Source: Nioella sp964229645 (GTDB lineage: Bacteria; Pseudomonadota; Alphaproteobacteria; Rhodobacterales; Rhodobacteraceae). From it: a stretch of 36,285 nucleotides of DNA. A program made the position numbers and the translations under genes. The notes beneath the pieces are model-generated. The model was not told where the DNA came from. It did no database searches and worked only from the letters and a program-made list of their open reading frames with translations. Each line of letters begins with the position of its first letter. Position 1 is the stretch's first letter. Below are positions 32,762 to 36,285 of the stretch, piece after piece. The stretch is taken from NCBI RefSeq assembly GCF_964229645.1, contig NZ_CAXREX010000155.1, positions 1 to 36,285 on the forward strand, given 5' to 3'.

Positions 32762-32793
32762 GGCCGCAGGCAGGGACAGGTCCGCCCGCGGCC
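32762..32793. terminator. Imperfect hairpin between ctaC and ctaB
   Basis: GGCCGC (32762-32767) pairs with GCGGCC (32788-32793), and inner bases extend the stem with bulges. It lies 13 bases past the ctaC stop on the minus strand. It could act as a partial terminator or RNA stabiliser that makes the oxidase subunit mRNA more abundant than the assembly-factor mRNA, but no U-run follows. Confidence 0.45.
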
Positions 32794-32806
32794 GCTCGGT
32801 CAGGTG

Positions 32807-33691
32807 TTACTGCTCGACGGCAGCCAGCTCGATCTCGCCGATCGTGCCGTCCATGAGGGACGCGAAGTCGGTGCCGCCGGAGGCGAGCCAGGCTTCGTAT
32901 TCGGCGGGCGTCACGGCCATGACGGTGATTGGCATGAAGGCGTGGTTCAGACCGCAAAGTTCCGAACACTGGCCAAAGTAAATGCCTTCCCTGCCGGGCT
33001 CGACGCGGAACCAGGCTTCGGCCAGGCGGCCGGGAACGCCGTCCTGCTTCACGCCGAAGGCAGGGATCGTCCAGCTGTGGATCACGTCGGCCGCGGTGAC
33101 TTGCAGAACGACGGTCTGACCGGTCGGCACCACGACGGCGGTGTCGGTGGCCAGCAGGTATTCGTCCTGGCTGTAGCCGTATTCTTCGAGCGATTCCCGA
33201 TCCAGCATGAAGCTCAGGAACTCGATGTCGTGCTCGGGGTATTCATAGCCCCAGTACCACTGGTAGCCGGTCGCCTTGATGACCACGTCGCCTTCCGGAA
33301 TCTCCTGCTGGTTGAACAGAACCGGCAGCGAGAAGGCCCCGATGAACACCAGGATGCCAAGCGGAACCAGCGTCCAGGTCACCTCGATCGGGGTGTTGTG
33401 GCTGAAGGTCGCCGGGGTCTTGTTGGCCCGCGCGTTGTAGCGCAGGATGACCCAGACCAGCAGCCCCAGCACGAAAATGCAGATCGCGGTGATGATGTAG
33501 AGCACCATGTTGTCGAGGCGGTGGATCTGCGCGGCCAGGCTGGTGACAGCGGGCTGGAAGCCCAGGCCACGATCAACCGGCGCACCGATCACTTCGAGAC
33601 CTTCGGGAGCGGTCTGCGCGATGGCGGCGCCGGCTGCGAAGGTTGCACCAATACCGGCCCAGAGGCCGTTCAGCTTCTTCAGAAGTCGCAT
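32807..33691 (-). CDS. ctaC: Cytochrome c oxidase subunit II
   Basis: Subunit II carries the CuA electron-entry centre of the aa3 oxidase. The 294-residue precursor has a signal peptide (MRLLKKLNGLWAGIGATFAAG, cleavage probably after AIA) and two membrane helices (LDNMVLYIITAICIFVLGLL and TWTLVPLGILVFIGAFSLP). The aromatic electron-entry patch GYQWYWGYEYP is present. The CuA ligands are in VIHSWTIPAFGVK and YFGQCSELCGLNHAFMPI (two Cys, Glu, His, Met) near residues 200-250. AGGA lies before the ATG; the longer frame to 34051 crosses the tldD promoter and is not credible. It is the first gene of the run and is divergent from tldD. Confidence 0.97.
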   Translation of the reverse strand: MRLLKKLNGLWAGIGATFAAGAAIAQTAPEGLEVIGAPVDRGLGFQPAVTSLAAQIHRLDNMVLYIITAICIFVLGLLVWVILRYNARANKTPATFSHNTPIEVTWTLVPLGILVFIGAFSLPVLFNQQEIPEGDVVIKATGYQWYWGYEYPEHDIEFLSFMLDRESLEEYGYSQDEYLLATDTAVVVPTGQTVVLQVTAADVIHSWTIPAFGVKQDGVPGRLAEAWFRVEPGREGIYFGQCSELCGLNHAFMPITVMAVTPAEYEAWLASGGTDFASLMDGTIGEIELAAVEQ

Positions 33692-33873
33692 TCTTATCGT
33701 CCTGTCCTTGCGGGGATAGGCCTTGTCGGCCACGCAGACCCCCGTTGCGTATGTCTGGTGATGAACCATATAGAGGGAACGGTGGCAAGACAGTGGTGAA
33801 AAATGTCTCACCTTTAAAATTGCCCCGGATCGCTTGACGCAGATCATTTTCAGCCCCGGAAGGTCCCTGCCCC
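33692..33873. promoter_or_regulatory. Divergent promoter region of ctaC and tldD
   Basis: The 182-base gap holds the start signals for the cytochrome oxidase run and for tldD. The one clear element is an FNR-like box near the tldD end (listed separately). A TAAAAT (33815-33820) could be a -10 for tldD, but no good -35 precedes it. On the minus strand a TATATG before ctaC is possible as a -10 but lacks a good -35. Confidence 0.4.
33834..33847. promoter_or_regulatory. Candidate FnrL (FNR-type) binding site between ctaC and tldD
   Basis: TTGAC-GCAG-ATCAT matches the FNR/FnrL consensus TTGAT-N4-ATCAA at 8 of 10 specified positions. FnrL is the oxygen-responsive regulator of respiratory genes in Rhodobacteraceae, and the adjacent operon encodes the aerobic aa3 oxidase. 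The site is 27 bases before the tldD ATG and 143 bases before the ctaC ATG, so repression or modulation of either side is possible. Confidence 0.4.
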
Positions 33874-35294
<1,421 letters not shown>

Positions 35295-35298
<4 letters not shown>

Positions 35299-35780
35299 AC
35301 GACCTGCGTCCGGCCCGGCCCGAGGATATCCCCGGGCTTGCGAAACTGTGGCACGCGGGCTGGCACGAGGCCCATGCCGCCTACACGCCCGAAGCCCTGA
35401 CCCGCATGCGGACCGAGGCCGATTTCTCCCGCCGCCTGCGCGACCTTCTGCCGGGCATCCGCATGGCGGGACCGCCGCTGGCGCCGCTTGGCTTCTGCGC
35501 CATCCGCGATGACGAGCTTTATCAATTGTTCGTGGCCGGGGCCGCACGGGGCACCGGGCTGGCCGCCCGGCTGCTGGCCGATGGCGAGGCGCGGCTGGCG
35601 GCGCGCGGCGTTGGCCTTGCGCGGCTCGATATCGGGGTGGGCAACCACCGCGCCGCCCGGTTCTACGTCCGCGAAGGCTGGGAAGAGACCGGCAGCGGCG
35701 AGGCCGAGGTGGACAGCGCCGAGGGGCCTTTCCGCCTGCGATTGCGCTTCTTCGTCAAGTCGCTCGCCGATCCCGGCTAG
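35295..35780 (+). CDS. GNAT-family N-acetyltransferase
   Basis: The 161-residue protein is a GNAT member: NDLRPARPEDIPGLAKLWHAGWHEAHAAY at the N-terminus, a beta4 strand and loop YQLFVAGAARGTGLAARLLADGEARL near 77-102 with the acetyl-CoA motif ARGTGLA, and RLDIGVGNHRAARFYVREGWEETG for motif B. The substrate is unknown. It starts with GTG overlapping the tldD stop, so it is coupled to tldD. The stop lies 43 bases before dprA. Confidence 0.85.
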
Positions 35781-35823
35781 TCCGGTAACACTCCGTTAAC
35801 CGCGACTCGCCTAGCCTCGGCCC

Positions 35824-36285
35824 ATGATGACCGAGATCGACAGTGCATTCTGGGAAGCGGCCAGCGCCTATGTGCCTGACCCTGCGGTGGATGCGGGCGA
35901 ACGGCTGGCGCGGCTGCGCCTCCTTCGTTCGCGCCGGGTGGGACCTGCGACCTATCGGCGGCTGATGGCGGAACACGGGCACGCGAAAGGGGCGCTCCAG
36001 GCCCTGCCTGACGTGGCCCGCGCCGCGGGGGTGGAAAAATACACTCCCTGCCCCGAAGCCGTGGCGCGTGCCGAACTGACCGCCGGGCGGCGCATGGGGG
36101 CGCAGATGCTTTGCCTTGGCGATCCCGGCTACCCGGCGGACCTTGCCGATTGCGCCGATGCCCCGCCGATCCTCTGGGCGCTTGGCGATCCTGGCCTGCT
36201 CGACCGACCGATGCTGGCCATGGTGGGCACGCGCAACGCCTCGTCGCTTGGCGCGCGCATGGCGCGGCGGCTGGCGGCGGACCTG
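35824..36285 (+). CDS. dprA: DNA processing protein DprA, 5' part
   Basis: DprA loads RecA on incoming single-stranded DNA during natural transformation. The 154 visible codons (start MMTEIDSAFWEAA) form the N-terminal SAM-like helical domain (LARLRLLRSRRVGPATYRRL) and the start of the Rossmann fold (LCLGDPGYPADLADCADAPPILWALGDPGLLDRPMLAMVGTRNAS). The MVGTRNAS motif is the nucleotide-phosphate-like loop of the family. The rest lies beyond the right edge. Two ATG codons stand in tandem; the first is taken. No frameshift is seen. Confidence 0.92.
   Translation, partial: MMTEIDSAFWEAASAYVPDPAVDAGERLARLRLLRSRRVGPATYRRLMAEHGHAKGALQALPDVARAAGVEKYTPCPEAVARAELTAGRRMGAQMLCLGDPGYPADLADCADAPPILWALGDPGLLDRPMLAMVGTRNASSLGARMARRLAADL

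Noticed and set aside
31778..33799. Long open frame (673 codons) on the plus strand across ctaB and ctaC
   Set aside because: It is the shadow of several well-supported oxidase genes on the other strand; its translation is rich in Arg, His and Gly and has no recognisable domain.

Overview
The window reads as chromosomal core DNA from a GC-rich alphaproteobacterium, most likely a member of the Rhodobacteraceae (Roseobacter/Paracoccus/Rhodobacter side). The support is the cytochrome aa3 assembly order ctaC-ctaB-small ORF-ctaG-ctaE-surf1-thrC-M16 protease, with tldD divergent from it, a DUF2927 secreted protein, a PtsP with a GAF domain, a leucine-degradation operon headed by isovaleryl-CoA dehydrogenase, and many 4-base ATGA/GTGA stop-start overlaps. 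No rRNA, tRNA, insertion sequence, prophage or CRISPR array was seen. Family assignment is inference from gene content; no database search was possible.

Layout. 1-4640 (minus): ivd-mccB-mccA, leucine catabolism, with a promoter and a palindromic operator in front of ivd; mccA runs off the left edge. 4783-6680 (minus): a DegT-family PLP enzyme and a phosphoglycolate-phosphatase-type HAD protein. 6817-10678 (plus): glmU-glmS-alkD-like; glmU and glmS together make UDP-GlcNAc. 10977-11948 (minus): a threonine-dehydratase-type PLP enzyme. 12067-15815 (plus): lysC (aspartokinase, with a strong internal start for a separate regulatory subunit) and ptsP (nitrogen PTS enzyme I). 15851-17176 (minus): two GNAT acetyltransferases. 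17261-17869 (plus): a flavin reductase-like protein, tail to tail with a GcvA-like LysR regulator (minus). The regulator is divergent from a PLP enzyme of the SHMT fold that lacks the folate and catalytic residues of true SHMT. 20214-23088 (plus): mtnP, a LysE/RhtB exporter, a DUF2927 protein and apt; MtnP and Apt together return the adenine of methylthioadenosine to AMP. 23096-33691 (minus): a YoaP-like protein, a D-2-hydroxyglutarate/glycolate-type FAD dehydrogenase, DUF1697, a RimJ-type GNAT, an M16 protease, thrC, surf1, ctaE, ctaG, a small membrane protein, ctaB and ctaC. 33874-36285 (plus): tldD, a GNAT and the 5' part of dprA.

The least ordinary content is between genes. Two arrays (1658-1744 and 4681-4771) each hold three A/T-rich palindromes with 11-base arms and a 2-base centre, spaced about 31-36 bases. 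A third array (13312-13426) holds five GC-richer short hairpins spaced 23-24 bases, the middle one of different sequence. Each array starts 6-11 bases after a stop codon. A long branched inverted repeat lies at 10699-10773, and a 15-base sequence is shared by two other intergenic regions. With the SHMT-like gene and its divergent regulator, these are the best candidates for something undescribed.
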